Assembly: GCA_012184525.1 (NCBI GenBank) | Contig: WOFQ01000001.1 | Location: 496,001 to 560,000, forward strand | Reading direction: 5' to 3' | Length of the DNA stretch: 64,000 nucleotides | Source: Xenoacremonium recifei | Taxonomy: Eukaryota > Ascomycota > Sordariomycetes > Hypocreales > Nectriaceae | Shown: piece after piece, positions 10,242 to 22,683 of the stretch | Numbering within the stretch: the stretch's first letter is position 1 | How the letters are laid out: every line of letters starts with the position of its first letter | Program-made: the position numbers and the translations under genes | Notes under the pieces: model-generated | Databases searched by the model: none | What the model was told of the DNA's origin: nothing | Seen by the model: the letters and a program-made list of their open reading frames with translations, nothing else

Positions 10242-11942
10242 ATGGTCTCTGAGGGCTCCCGCCGCAACACCATCTTCGACTTCTCGCCTTCGTTTCTTGT
10301 GCTGTTGGTGCCGACGCTCTCGCTCTTCGCCTCCAGCACCTACGCCCAGCCTCAGCCGCTCGCATTGAACCGTCCGCGGGACATTGATCCCGTTACCGAC
10401 CCCGACCGGACGTATCTGCCCGCCCAGATCGGTGGCATTGTCGGCGCATACGCAGTTTCTTTGGTGCTGGTCGCCATCCTTCTTCTTGCCCTCTCCAAGC
10501 GACGCCGCGATCATCTCAACGCCGGCAACGACGAAATCGACTTTTCCGCGACTCTCCAGAAAAACTTCGAGGCGGCCGCCAGCAAGGAGCTGTCTCTGAC
10601 CCAGCCCGAGTATACACACGATCCAGGATTCAATCCCGGATTCAACCCTAGCATCCCGTCGCTCAACATCGACACTCAGGTACAGAACTTCTCGTACCCG
10701 TCGCCCACGAAGACCGAGTTTACATACTCGGTTCCCTCCATACACACTACCGCCTCGCCCATCTCGACGGTCGGCCACCCCGGGATCAGTCCTTTGGTAG
10801 ATCAGCGAGTCGTACAATTCGATAAAGCTATGGCACAAGCACAGCTCGAGGACATGTACAAGCATGTCATGGAGCACGAGGCTGCCAAGAAGCGCGGAGA
10901 GGTTTATGAGGTGCCCTACGCGCCTGGCCTTCAGTCTCGTTCATCCGCATCAGGCTCTGTTGCCTCTCTCGGCTCTCAGCCTCCTATGCCGGCCATCCCG
11001 CAGCCGCAGCCGCAGCCGCAGCCGCAGCCGCAGCCTCAGTCTATTCTCAAGAAGGAGAGAGTGAAGCCCATGAGCCTCAACCTCGCCCAGGGAAATATCG
11101 TCGACCCTCTCCCCGAGGAGAGGCAGTCCAAGAAATCGTCGCTCCTCTCGGCGCTGCGATCGCCTCGCAAGAAGGCGTTCAAGGGCGTGAGCATCTCTTC
11201 TCCCATGATGACTCCCCAGTCCGCGACCTTCCCTCGATTCCCAGCTGAGGCTCAGGAGATGAACCCGATGTCTCCCAGGCTGTATGCTCCAGCAGCTCCT
11301 CCGCCGCTTCCTACGGAGCAAGTTCCTAGGGCTAAGAAGATCCCGGCCCCTATCACGCCCCCGGACATTTCGCCTGAGAGCGTCATGAGCATTGATGAAC
11401 GCATCGGAGGCGAGCTGCCCCTCCGAGACTACCAGCGCGGAGCCCAGAATCACTCGAGGGCACCCTCGATGGCTCCGTCTATGGCTGCGTCTGAGATGGA
11501 CCCCCAGTCAGCTACCTCTGAGCACTCCCAAGCTCCGCTGGTTGGGCTTCCAGCCTCCCCCAAGCCCGGTGCTCGATTCTCAAACCTCCCATCTCTTCCT
11601 TCATCGCCTCGTCCAGGATCGACTTTCTCGCGCTCCAACAAGCCCACGGCTGTTCGAACTGGCGGCTCTCTTCCTCTGCGTGCTTACGATAACGAAGCTA
11701 CGCCGACCGGCTTTGCCCAGACTACGAAGCAGACCGTCTTCGAGAGGCGAGGCCCTCTGTCGCCGGGCGGTGGAATGACTCCATACACCGCTGGCGTCCC
11801 CTATACACCGTACCAGCCCTTCACGCCTTGCGTGCCCATGACCCCCTCGCTGGTCACGAAGGAGGACCGCAAGCGGATGAGGCGGATGGTACCCAAGACC
11901 CCGACCTTGGAGATGGTCGAGTCTACGGAGGACATCTGGTAA
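10242..11942 (+). CDS. Single-pass membrane protein with long cytosolic tail, uncharacterised
   Basis: A single-exon 566-codon frame with an excellent start context (CCACCATGG). Residues 1-35 look like a signal peptide ending at STYAQ. A short luminal or outer segment follows, then one transmembrane helix (about 62-84) ended by the basic stop-transfer SKRRRD. The remaining 480 residues are Pro/Ser-rich and predicted disordered, with a run of seven PQ dipeptides near residues 251-265 and many SP/TP sites that could be phosphorylated. The C-terminus (KEDRKRMRRMVPKTPTLEMV) is the least repetitive part and may be a conserved docking motif. I recognise no enzymatic domain. A cell-surface or cell-wall sensor-like role is conceivable from the topology but is not shown. 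Confidence 0.75.
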   Translation: MVSEGSRRNTIFDFSPSFLVLLVPTLSLFASSTYAQPQPLALNRPRDIDPVTDPDRTYLPAQIGGIVGAYAVSLVLVAILLLALSKRRRDHLNAGNDEIDFSATLQKNFEAAASKELSLTQPEYTHDPGFNPGFNPSIPSLNIDTQVQNFSYPSPTKTEFTYSVPSIHTTASPISTVGHPGISPLVDQRVVQFDKAMAQAQLEDMYKHVMEHEAAKKRGEVYEVPYAPGLQSRSSASGSVASLGSQPPMPAIPQPQPQPQPQPQPQSILKKERVKPMSLNLAQGNIVDPLPEERQSKKSSLLSALRSPRKKAFKGVSISSPMMTPQSATFPRFPAEAQEMNPMSPRLYAPAAPPPLPTEQVPRAKKIPAPITPPDISPESVMSIDERIGGELPLRDYQRGAQNHSRAPSMAPSMAASEMDPQSATSEHSQAPLVGLPASPKPGARFSNLPSLPSSPRPGSTFSRSNKPTAVRTGGSLPLRAYDNEATPTGFAQTTKQTVFERRGPLSPGGGMTPYTAGVPYTPYQPFTPCVPMTPSLVTKEDRKRMRRMVPKTPTLEMVESTEDIW

Positions 11943-14285
11943 GCCATCATGGCATGCCGGAGAGACCCTTACAGTCATTTGGATTTCTGTTCCTTGTCTG
12001 TGTCAAACTGTTTCTTTACTCTCTTACTTCCCCCTTATTTCATAGATCAAAATGGCCTGTCCGCTTGGCGGGCTTATATCATGTCGCCATGACTCGAGAT
12101 TTCTTTGTTGGCTTGGAGGATATTCCCTATTTGCGCTTTTATTTTTTTCTTCTCTTCTTTTCTTGGAAAGACTGGTTTCTTTTTGAATCTCGAGAATTTC
12201 ATGTCGACGGCACAACGGGTGGAGGAGACGACAATAAGGGGCGCCTGTCGTGCTGCTCACATACATACCCTGCTCACACTGCTATGATCTCTGCGTGAAA
12301 TAGTCACAGAGGCTGCGCTGAGCCTCAAAATATACAAACATTGTTAATCTCAACCCAAGTTCTACCTTATCGACTTATGTATATGAAGCAAGCTGAGTGA
12401 GCAAGTGACTGAGTGAGTGAACGCAGGGACTGAAATGAGATGAGAGGCCCACTGACTTCATCTTAAAGACGGGAGCCTCGGGAGTCAATGCGAAGCGGCA
12501 GCAGGGGAGACAAAATCTGGTACTACGGTGGAGCCCCGGCATCTTTGCTCGACGGGAGGGCCAGAGGCTAAAGCGTAGCATCACCAGCATGCTAATCTCA
12601 GTCGCTTCCCGCTGTGGGCGAGGTTTTGCAGGATCTCTGTCACATTTGACGGCATTGAGAAGTGATCTCCCTCTAGCCCACCTCCAGCTCCAGCAGCAGC
12701 TGGGGCCGGATCCTATAGGGCTGAGGCGTGCTGGAGCGCTGTGCGGGCGGCTTGCATCGTGAGGCTTGGAGTGGGAGGGGGCGTGTGGGATGGAATCGAC
12801 GGCAGATGCCGATGGGCTGGCTCTTTCGTGCTGGTGCGGTGCAACTCGGATTCTCACGATGGATGGACGGTCGGTCGATGGCTGAGCCTCGCTGCGACGC
12901 CACACGGGCTACGGCGACAGGGGGCTAGAGAAGACTCCACTGGATCTCTGCTCGATGACGACGCGGGTTGGGCCTTACGGAGTAGAGAGGTGAGAGAAGA
13001 GAGACGGAAGCCTTTCTCGGACAGGACTGCGGTGATGCTCGGACAGCACGGTCAGGCTCGGCGTCAGTGGTCGGGCGTGCGGCCTCGGTGAGCGGTGAGG
13101 TGAGACACAAGACTCCTCGACTCCGAGGCTCGGGGACTACAAAGTTGCTGGCCGGCGAATGTCTTGGATGGCGGGCTGCGGTTGGCTGGACAGGTTCGCG
13201 GGCGCCGTGTTGAATTGACATTCCATGTCACTGTCCCCCGCGGAACGAAAAACGCGGCTCCGGATCGCAGACTTTGGGCGCGCCGATTGGCTATAACGGC
13301 CGCTGACTCAGGCGGGGCAGGGCAGTGGAGCGGAGGCCATGCCGGAAAGGGCGAAGGGAACAGAAATACAGTGCGAGCGAGGAGCACTGACGGCCATAAC
13401 CTCGCTAGAATATGCGCAGTGAATACAGTTCGCTCAGTAGCTGCTACCCTCGCTCGCACTGTAGACTCTGCCCCCCGCCGTCCAGATCCATCCCTATCAG
13501 GCCTCGCTGTGGCTTGATCGTTTTTCTGGGCCGGTGCCCGTTTGGCCTGGGCTGATGTCCGAACCCCATCGTACGATTTTCCGCTCTCCTCGTCCACTCT
13601 CCCAAACCGAATTCCTTGCAGACTCTCCGTCTCCTTCAAACACCCCCCGTTCATCGCCAATTGACAGCCCTCGCCTCGCGGCTCAGTCAGACCACAAATT
13701 CCGATCTGTCCATCGCGCTCGCACGAAGGCACGCCCAGCGAACCTGGAGGGGCTCGCGCGCTGTTCGAGGCCCTGCTACTCTACGCGGGAATAGATCCAG
13801 CATCAGCACCAGCAAGAAGCCCTGCCTGCGAAATCCGGGGGGGTTTTTTTGCGAGTCCCAAGGCGTCGGCCATATCCGCCTATTGTTGCTCTGCGTGTGT
13901 GCGCGCTCGCTGCCGCCCCGGGTCGTATCGGGCGATCGATCTGTTGCTGGTCTGCGAACAGACATCGACCAGCCATCCATCCAGCCCAGCCTAGCTCAGA
14001 CCTGTACCGCTGTTTGAGTGCTGCTGCTGCTGCTTGAGACTCTCGCAAAAGTGCGGCCGGGGAAAGGCAGTCCGATCAGGACCCAAAACTCCAACAAACA
14101 GGCCACCTCCAACCGCCATCCCATCCACATCCACCAACCGCTCGCCTCCTTCGAAACCACCCCCCTCCCGATCCATATTCTGGGTCCTCGACCAGACCGA
14201 GTGTGCCCATCCGATCTGCCATCAGCCCATCGCTGCATGGTGCTGGCCAGGCCTGTCCGCAATGCCTGGCTCCAGCTTCTCTGAC
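11943..14285. other. Long GC-rich intergenic region and sre1 leader
   Basis: About 2.3 kb. The first 350 nt are the T-rich 3' region of the upstream gene. From about 12.5 kb to 14.28 kb it is GC-rich and probably holds the promoter and a long 5' leader of the SREBP gene, with several short upstream frames. A perfect inverted repeat lies at 13367-13463. No separate gene could be supported. Confidence 0.5.
13367..13463. repeat. Perfect 16-bp inverted repeat with 65-nt spacer
   Basis: The left arm 13367-13382 (TACAGTGCGAGCGAGG) is exactly complementary in reverse to the right arm 13448-13463. The spacer holds a further partial copy (CCTCGCT at 13400). It lies about 820-920 nt upstream of the SREBP start codon, in the promoter or leader. 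It could form a hairpin in DNA or RNA or be a paired protein-binding site. Confidence 0.7.
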
Positions 14286-17200
14286 ATGGCCGACCATGAC
14301 AATGGGAATAGCCTGTTTGGGCTCGACGACCCCAATCTCGGCTTCATCGATACTACTGTCAAGTCAGACCCGTCCTCCACCCTCGCCAACACCGCCGCCT
14401 CTTCCTCCCGCTCGCAATCCCAGTCCTACTACGACTCCTCTTCCGCCGCCTGGCAGTTCCAGGGCACGCCCCCTTACAACGACTCGTCCTCGTACGACCC
14501 CTCCAGCACCGCGCCGCCTCCCCAGCAGTCCAGCTACTCGACGTCCCCCTGGGATCTTACAACGCCCTTCAACCAGGCCGATCCGCAGCAGCAACAGCAA
14601 CAGCAACCGCCGCCGCCGCAGCAGCACCACCAGCTGCCCATAAACGCCGTGCCCACGACGCTGAGCCCGGCCTCCATCTACACCGGCCCCGTCCCGCCGC
14701 CCCCGAATCCCAACTCTCACCTTCACCTCCATCCCGCCCTGGGCATCCCCGACCTCTCTCTCGAGCCGCGCGCCCTGAATACTCTCACGCCTGCCCTGCA
14801 GGAGAAGCTGCGCAACATCGCCATGCCGCCCCATCTGCAGTACCATTCTCCCAAAAGCGCCTCGAGTCCCGACTCGGCGACAGGTGAGGCCAAGACGGGA
14901 GTGTTCTCGTCACCAGATCTTGCTGAAATGTCCTCCAAAGCATCCCGGAAGCGAAAGTCGTCGGCTGATCCCGAGGACGAAGAGGATGAGGAGGACGATG
15001 GCACCCAGCCCGTCAAGAAGACGGCTCACAACATGATCGAGAAGCGATACCGAACGAACCTCAACGACAAGATCGCCGCCCTGAGGGACAGCGTCCCGAG
15101 TCTGCGCATCATGTGCAAGAGCGCGCGCGGCGAAGACACTACCGAGGATCGCGAGGAGCTTCACGGTCTGACTCCGGCGCACAAGCTGAACAAGGCGACG
15201 GTGAGTATACATGCTATAGTCGCGACGCGCTGACTGACCGCCCCCCCTATCACCTCTTGAGCGAATCTAACGTGACGCGACTCCCCAGGTTCTCAGCAAG
15301 GCCACCGAGTACATCCGACATCTCGAGAAGCGGAATAACCGACTGCTGGACGAGAACAGCGCGATGCAGGCGCGGATCGCCGCCTTTGAGAAGCTCTTCA
15401 TGGCCGGCGCCATGAACGGGGCCATCAGCCCGATGCAGCAACCCCCTACCCCCATCCAGTATGCTCAAGATTCGCAGCAATTCGTGGGCTCGCCGATGAC
15501 TTCGCCGGACGGCAGCCAGCCTCCACCGGCGGGCATGATTCAGGTCCCCGACGACATGAAACGCATCATCTCAGCCCAGATGGCCGTCGGCCAGCCGTAC
15601 CCTGTGCCGCAGCAGCCTTACCGCGGCGGCAACCCGGCGCTCATCCGACAGCAGCAGATCCAGCAACAGCAACAAATGCAGCAAAATCGCTGGAACAACG
15701 CGGGCCCCTATTTCGGGAAGCTCATGGTCGGCTCGCTGGCGGGCCTCATGATCCTGGAGGCCGTCCGCGAGCAGGAGATCAGCAATGAGAAGCCCGAGGG
15801 ACGCGGTCTTTTCGCTCTGCCACTCCACCTGCTCAAGTACCTCGCCTCGGGGCTGGACCTCAGCATCGGCGGATACCACCTTCACACCTCACTTCGAATC
15901 CTTCTCCTTGTGGGCACGTTCCTTTGGGTCTTTGTGCCGTCTCTCTTCTCCCAGGTGCAGCCAAAGCCGAAGAAGGCTCAAGTCAGCTTCCTGGAGCCGG
16001 CACCCTCGCTGGCCTCGCCCATCCACGTACGACGCCAGGCTTGGCTCACCGCCATCCAGACTGTCTGGGTTCCCCGTCACAACTTCTTCCTCGAGGCTGC
16101 GGCCTTGATCCTCAAGACGTTCAAGCTCAGCCTCCGCAACGCCATCGGTGTTCATGGCTACCAGATGCTGACCGGCCTGACCCCTGAGCAGGAGACGGCA
16201 CGTGTCAAGGCCTGGAGCATTGCCCTCGACTCCCAGCTCGCTGGTGGGGATGTCGAAATCACCAAGAACCGCCTCATCCTCACACTTCTTGCCTCTGGCA
16301 CCCTCCCCGACACTCCTATCCGACTCATGCTCAAGGCGCTCCACATCCGCGTCCTCCTCTGGGATCTCTCACAAGACTCCCTGTTCCTCCCTGTCACTAA
16401 GACTATTGCTGCAAAGCTGGCTCGATCCAAGTGGAATGAGGCTCGGCAACTCAACCGAATCCTCACTCAGCTGCGCCGCGGATCAAAGGAGCAGTCTGAG
16501 GACGAACTCCCGGAGCACCTGTGCCTTCTGCTAGCGCAAGAGTGCGACGATGTCTTGAACGATGATATTATTCAGCGGGCACACAACCTGGCCTTCAACG
16601 TGGAGACCACCTACAACGTCACCAACCCGATGGACGGCATGGACGCTGTTGTCGACGATAATGCCGTCGGCTCACCTGTGGATGCCGTTGCGGCGTGGTG
16701 GTCGATCCAGACGCTTCACCGTGTCTTGATGGCGAGCATGGACAAGGATGAGGAGGCCCTGGAGACGAAAGCCGAGGATATCGAACTTGCCATCAACGTG
16801 GCCCCTATTGGCTCAACAGCTCAGGCTCGTGCCATCGTGGCTCGTGCGGTCCTGGTCGACAAGGCTCGCGGCGCCAACATTGCGGCAGCCTTGGCCGCCA
16901 TGGGCAAGGGCACTGAGAAAATTGACAGTATCCTGAGCGCCAACATGTCCATTATCGACACGACTCTGCAGGCCTCGACTCCGGACCTCCGTCTTGCGCT
17001 CCGGTGTGCTATGGCCATCGCCCACCTGCGACGCATCGAGGACACAATCGACAACCCGCACCGTGGCCTTCGCATCATCGACTCGATCATGACGCGCGGC
17101 ACGGCCTCGCAGATGTCTCTTCTGGGATGCACGGCTGCTCTCCAGCTTGTAGAGGAGCTATATGCCCACAAGACGGCTGCTGAGACCTACCGGTCCTCGG

Positions 17201-17385
17201 TAGAGCGACTCTCGGGCGGGCTCCGGCTCTGGATGGGCGGTGCTCCCGGCGAGAAGTGTGGCGTGATCCCGGACGTGCGGCAAAAGGTGGTTGACCGGTG
17301 CCTGACCATCACGAAGAGCGTGGTCGGCATGGAGTCGGACACGGGCTATGGCAGCCTCAGCGAATGCGAAGACGAGGGATGTTAG
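14286..17385 (+). CDS. sre1: Sterol regulatory element-binding protein (bHLH, membrane-bound)
   Basis: Two exons (14286-15200, 15289-17385) around an 88-nt intron encode 1003 residues, close to fungal SREBPs such as SrbA. The N-terminal third is Ser/Pro/Gln-rich, like an activation region. A bHLH domain starts near residue 243 (KKTAHNMIEKRYRTNLNDK); Tyr255 in RYR is the mark of SREBPs, where other bHLH proteins have Arg. The intron splits the HLH. Hydrophobic segments at about 449-465 and 507-527 form the expected membrane hairpin, and the C-terminal half is the fungal SREBP (DUF2014-type) region. The protein activates ergosterol and hypoxia genes after membrane release. Start choice: ATG 14286 has a good context (GACATGG); an in-frame ATG lies at 14262, and the frame is open back to 14034. 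Confidence 0.93.
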
Positions 17386-18169
17386 ACGATGACGACTTGC
17401 TTCAACTGCTTCTGATTTCTTGCAAAACACAAAAAAAGACTTTTCATTTTTCACTCTATCGATATCCTAACGACGACTTCGCCAACAACGCCACACTCCA
17501 CTACATCTTATAAACGTGCTTTTCACTATCTCCCTCCATCTCTACCATCATCTTTCCTCTATCTCAGAAATGACTTCTGTACGATCATGGGCATCTTTTT
17601 ACACAGTTCCTTAGAAAAGGTCGGGATCGCTTTTCTCTCGGGTGCTTCAAGTCTTTTCATTTTTTCACTATATCGTCGCAGCACAACCCTTCCATTTATA
17701 CAACGGAGTTTTCAGCGGACATGGGATAAAAAGGGTCGAATACAGGAGGAAGGAGGAGCTGGTACATTACCGCAAGGCAGACGGACGGGCTGCAATGTGC
17801 GAAACGGGGGTTGATTTTTTTCCATATACTGCAGTGTTTCTACGACAAGTGATCTTTTTCTACATCATGTTTCCTCTGGTGTCTTCTCTTTGCGTGATGG
17901 AGACGCATCTGGACGGGAACGGGACCTTGCTCATGACGACAAGGAATGGAACATGCATGTCCGCGGTGTCTGATGCAGGGTTATTGGGGGTTACTTTACT
18001 CTTGGTCCCAGGGAAAGAAAGGGGTGTTTCTTGTGTGTGTGTTTTTGTGCTGGTGTCTACCTGATTTAATCCAAGCAACGAAAGGAGATATCCCGCGCCC
18101 AACAAATCAAACCCATGATCTCACGTTATCTGCAGCTTGTCTCTCCGCCGTGTTTTTGTTTCTTGTATC
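17386..18169. other. Intergenic, convergent 3' regions of sre1 and niiA
   Basis: T-rich and A-rich 3' untranslated sequence of two convergent genes. Frames here on the plus strand are shadows. No further feature was seen. Confidence 0.5.
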
Positions 18170-21100
18170 TTACCAGTCTACTCCCGAGCCGCCACATCCT
18201 CCCCCTCCAGCAACGACCTCCAAACTCCTCATCCTCGCACCAACATGTGGCTTCACACCAGGTTTCTTCCCGCGAAGGCCAACAAACCCGATCCGGCGGT
18301 CCAGCTCCGCGAGCGGCGCCTCGCCTGCCTCTCCTTTCCTCACACGCCACCGCTCCGTCCCCAGCGCGGCATCTAGCTCCTCCACGGGCGGCAGCCGCAC
18401 GTATAGCATGCCGTCGGGGCGCGGTTCGGCGTCGAATGTGGCGATGCTGAGGGCGTCGTCTGTCTTGCAGGCACCAGAAGACAGGTCAAAGTTCCGCTTG
18501 TGGTGCGGACAGGATACCCAGGGGTTATGGACTGTCGGCGCGTCTCCGTTGGAAGTACTGTCCTTGGAGCAGGGTTCCTGGCCGATGAGTCCGTCGGAGA
18601 GCACGAAGGCACGCTTGTGAGGACACATCTGCTGCGTGGCAAAGAACCGGCCCCTGATGCGCCAAACCGCCAACTGCGTATCGCCACGCTTGATCGTCGC
18701 TGAGATCCCATTCGGCAACTCGTCAGCACCGTCAAAGTACGCCGTCTCGATAACGGGCTGCCAGGCCAAACTGCTCCAACGCTGCCTCAGCCCCTTAAAG
18801 TCCTCCGTTGCCGCCTCCTGCGCCCAAAACACCGGCCGTTGCTGCCCCCGATCCTCCTCCACCTCCATATTCCTCACCCCCTCGCCGGTGTTCTGAAACT
18901 GCTTGAACCTGGCCGCAATCGCCGGACTACGAATCGCCTCCGCCCACTCATCAAAGAACGAGTCCACCAGCTCGCCCATCTGCGCCTCGAGGGAAGCGCA
19001 GATACCCAGCTTGTCGGCCAGGATCACGTCCTGCAGGTATTTCAGCCCGCCGGGGAGGGCCTCGAGCCAGCGGGCGGTGCGTTGGAGTTTGTCGGCGGTG
19101 CGGATGTAGAACATTAGGTAGCGGTCGAGGATGGGGATGACGTCGGCGGGGGGTACGTCTTTGGCGAGGAGTTCGGCGTGTTTGGGGTTGGCGCCGCCGT
19201 TGCCGCCGATGAAGATGTTGAAGCCCTTTTCCGTGGCGATGAGGCCGAAGCTGGGGGTGGGTTTGTTAGTGGTGGTGAGGACTTGGGGGGATGTTGATAG
19301 GAGGGAGGGGACTCAGGGGAAGACACTCAGGGGGAGACACTCACTCTTTGCCTTGGGCTTCAGCACACTCTCGCACGCAGCCGCTGACACCGCCTTTGAT
19401 CTTGTGCGGTGCACGTATACTCTTATATCGTTCCTCCAATCTCACAGCCATGCCCACACTGTCACCAATGCCGAAGCGACACCACGTTGAACCGACACAG
19501 GACTTGACGGTACGCAGTGACTTCGCATACGCATGTCCCGACTCCATGCCTGCAGCGACGAGTTGGCCCCAGATGTCCAGCAAGTCTTGTTTCTTCGCGC
19601 CAAACAAGTCGATGCGCTGGCCGCCCGTGATCTTGGTATACAAGTTATACTTCTTAGCCACCTCTGCGATGACCCCAAGTTTCTCAGGCGTGATCTCGCC
19701 GCCAGACATACGCGGTACAACCGAATACGTGCCATCCCGCTGAATATTGCCCAGGAACCGATCATTCGTGTCCTGCAATCCATGCGACGTCTTATCCATC
19801 ACATGGCGATTCCACAACGAGGCCAAAATACTCGCCACAGCAGGCTTACACAACTCACACCCAACGCTGTTCTTATCGTTGCCCGCCTCGCGCATCACCT
19901 CAGCTAGCGACTTGAGGCGCTTCACGCTGATGATATTGTACAAATCTGCACGTGAATAGCTGAAGTGCGCGCAAAGGTAATTCGACACCTCCTGGCCCAG
20001 CGACGCCATTGTCTTGTTGAAGATGCTGCTCACTAGGGGCATGCATCCGCCGCACCCTGTGCCGGCTTTGGTGCATGACTTGAGGCTCGCGATGTCGGTG
20101 CAGGAACCGTCGGTGATGGCGTTACAGATATCGGCCTTGGTCACGTTGTGGCATGAGCAGACTTGTGCGTCGTCGGGGAGGTCGTCTGCGTTCTCGCCGT
20201 CTCCTGATTTAGAGCCAATAATGAGCTCGCCTGGCGGTACGTCCAGAGCCTTCATGCCCTTTACTAAGGGCACGAGCTTGATATAGTCGGATGTGTCGCC
20301 GATCATCATGCCACCGAGGAGGTACTTGCCGTCCTTGGTGAAGATGTACTTCTTGTACACATTGTTGAAGGGGTCCTTGTAAGTCAGGGCTTGACATAAC
20401 GCTGCCGGAGAGCCCCTAGCTACCGCGCCGTTGGCCTCTCTCTTGAACCGAGGAGGCAGGTTCTTTGGTCCGTCACGGTCCGCAAAGAAGTCCCCAAAAC
20501 TGGCGACGTTGACGCCCAGTAGCTTCAGCTTGGTGCTCACATCGGGCTGCTTGAAGACTCGTGCCTCGTGCAGCTTTGCCTGCGTGAGGTTGAAGGCCAG
20601 CACGTCGGCCATCTCGATGCCAGGCCCAATGAGCCCGTATGTGTTATTTTGCCAGCTGGCACACTCGCCAATGGCGTAGACATCTGGGATGTTGGTGCAA
20701 AGGTCATCGCGTACAATGATGCCGCCGCGTGGGCTGACTTCGATGGTGCCGGATTCGCGAGCGAGGCTATCCCGTGGACTTACACCAATGGCGAAGCAGA
20801 TGGTTGAACACTCCATCTCCTCTCCATCCATGAAAGTCACGCCCACAACATTGTTCTCGTCGTTGGTCCGGATCTGCGCCACCCTTTTTGACAGCATGAC
20901 ATCCAATCCCAGTGCTTGCACCTGGCTGACGACCATTCCACCGGCATCCTCGTCTAGCTGACGGCTGAGCACCCATCGATTGCGCTCAATAAGGCGCACC
21001 CGTTCGAAGCACTCTAAGTCCATCATGGCCTTTGCGGCCTCAAGCCCGAGTAGCCCGCCTCCCACGACGGCGCCAGTGGTGCCTTTCCGTGAGGCAGCGA

Positions 21101-21665
21101 AGTCGATGAGGTTGTTGAGATCGTCGATGGTGCGGTATGTGAAGACTCCGGTAGCGTCGAAGCCTGGAGTAGAGCGAGGGAGGATGGCATCAGATCCGGT
21201 GGCCAGGACGAGAATGTCGTAGGAGTAGGTGTTGCCGTTTGCGCAATATACCGACTTTGCTTCAGTGTCGACTTTGATTACCGTCGTGTTGACATGATAG
21301 TCCAGAGCGCCTTCGGGAGCTTGTGTGTACTGTGTTTCTGTATTTGAGCTACGTTCGATGAGGTGACAGGGCAATATTTACGAACCCAGTCTGCGGGATT
21401 GAGATACAAGTTCTCGATCTTGCGATGCTCGAAAAAGCTGGTCAATCCCACCCGGTTGTAAGCTAGGTACGGTTCCTCGCCGAGCACTGTGATGTTGTAT
21501 TCTCTCGTCCGGCCATCGTATTTGAGAAGTTTTTCTCTACAGTTCTATTAGATGGACAGCACTTCACAGGCAATGGCATCCTTGCGAAACTTACATGAAG
21601 GCAACGCCAACCATGCCCAGGCCAACCACGACGAGCCTTTTGGGCGGTTGCGCTGACACAGCCAT
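18170..21665 (-). CDS. niiA: Assimilatory NAD(P)H nitrite reductase
   Basis: Four exons (21665-21595, 21536-21382, 21337-19345, 19250-18170) with introns of 58, 44 and 94 nt encode 1099 residues, the normal length. An FAD/NAD(P)-binding pyridine-nucleotide oxidoreductase region occupies about residues 1-400 (VVVGLGMVG; LVLATGSDAILP; GGLLGLEAA). A BFD-like [2Fe-2S] domain lies near 466-515 (CSCHNVTK, CGGC). Siroheme/[4Fe-4S] ligands follow near 687 and 731 (SCVGSTWC; SGCVRECAEAQGKD, completed across the third intron). A Rieske-like NirD domain spans about 940-1000 (CPHKRAF; CPHHKRNF). The enzyme reduces nitrite to ammonium in the cytosol. NirA/NIT4 and GATA sites lie upstream. The usual fungal partner, nitrate reductase, is not next to it here. 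Confidence 0.96.
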
Positions 21666-22683
21666 CTTGAAGATCAATGTCTATACAATTTCTCGTGTAA
21701 ACCGCTCCAAGGAGCCAAACCCAGCACTGGGGGTCCTTCCCGAGAAGCTCATTGTTTTAACAGAAGCAGCCATCCGCCACCAGGATGTGCCTTCTCCGGC
21801 CACACGTCCAATGAGCATCTCGGCGATTTCAGCATTTCCGGTTCGGACCCAGACAACATGAAAACTCGCAGGGTAATCAATACCCTTGATAAGGAATCTC
21901 AGTTGACGACTCCAGGGCCAATCAGGATCTAGCCAGCGGTAGAGGGGCTGGTTGGCGGTGGAGGGGCCGGCTGCTGATAGCGCTGTGGAAAATGATCATC
22001 CGCGGAGAAAGTCAACGCTCTTGCGATGGAGCTCCCGTGGGGTTTATCTTTATCGCTATGAAGGTACCGCAGGATCGCTCATATTTCGGAGATCCATGAA
22101 ATGATTATCATGGGCTTATGACACAATTTGCTCTAGTCATGGTCGTTTTGTAAGTCGGAGAGGCAGTGCGTCTATATACTCGCTCACTTTCTCCCGATAA
22201 CGTGCTTAGTGTGTCAAGTCTCAGTTGGAATCCTTCAAACCCAGACCGTTTCCTTGCTAAGCCGTTTTCGATTCGAATGTGAGGACTGCGGTGATCAATA
22301 GGAAGTATAACTTACCCCATATCCAAATTACTACTCTGTACGTAGGAACACACCTATGCATGGAAACATCCATCGAGGTGATGCTCGCCATGAGAATTGT
22401 GGCTCGAATTGGTACTATTTCTACTTTTCAAAAACGGTCGGGGGCTTGGGTTCCTGGCGCCCGCATACGTACATATTGTATTGAACTGCGCCACTTTGTA
22501 CTGCAGAAGATGTTGGCCTTGAACAAATCACACGAAAGTGCACTTTTAGGCACCAACGCCTTGGGGACAGCCTAATTCATGCAATAAAGGTAGTTGACAC
22601 TGATGGCATCAATTCTCGTTCAACTCATAAAGATGTTCAATCTACCGATATTTGCTCTCTAGACTTGACAACTTCCCTACGTT
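21666..22683. other. Intergenic, niiA promoter and HET pseudogene upstream region
   Basis: About 1 kb between divergently oriented niiA and the HET pseudogene. The niiA-proximal 400 nt hold the nitrate and nitrogen control sites listed separately. The rest is AT-richer and shows no gene. Confidence 0.55.
21888..22054 (-). promoter_or_regulatory. niiA control region: NirA/NIT4 site with flanking GATA sites
   Basis: TCCGCGGA at 21999-22006 is the symmetrical octamer bound by Neurospora NIT4. Read on the minus strand it extends to CTCCGCGG, matching the Aspergillus NirA consensus CTCCGHGG. It lies about 335 nt upstream of the niiA start codon. GATA words for AreA/NIT2 flank it: GATAAG at 21888, GATAG at 21976, and two inverted copies at 22045-22048 and 22051-22054. 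This combination is the known dual nitrate-induction and nitrogen-derepression architecture. Binding is inferred from sequence. Confidence 0.8.

Noticed and set aside
10998..11038. CAGCCG tandem run as a mobile or structural repeat
   Set aside because: It is in frame and encodes the PQ run of the membrane protein, so it is an ordinary coding microsatellite.
12375..13732. Overlapping frames on both strands between the membrane-protein gene and sre1
   Set aside because: High GC lengthens random frames here. None has domain-like sequence or good splice context.
17946..18620. 224-codon plus-strand frame overlapping the end of niiA
   Set aside because: It is antisense to the Rieske-like domain of nitrite reductase and has no motifs of its own.
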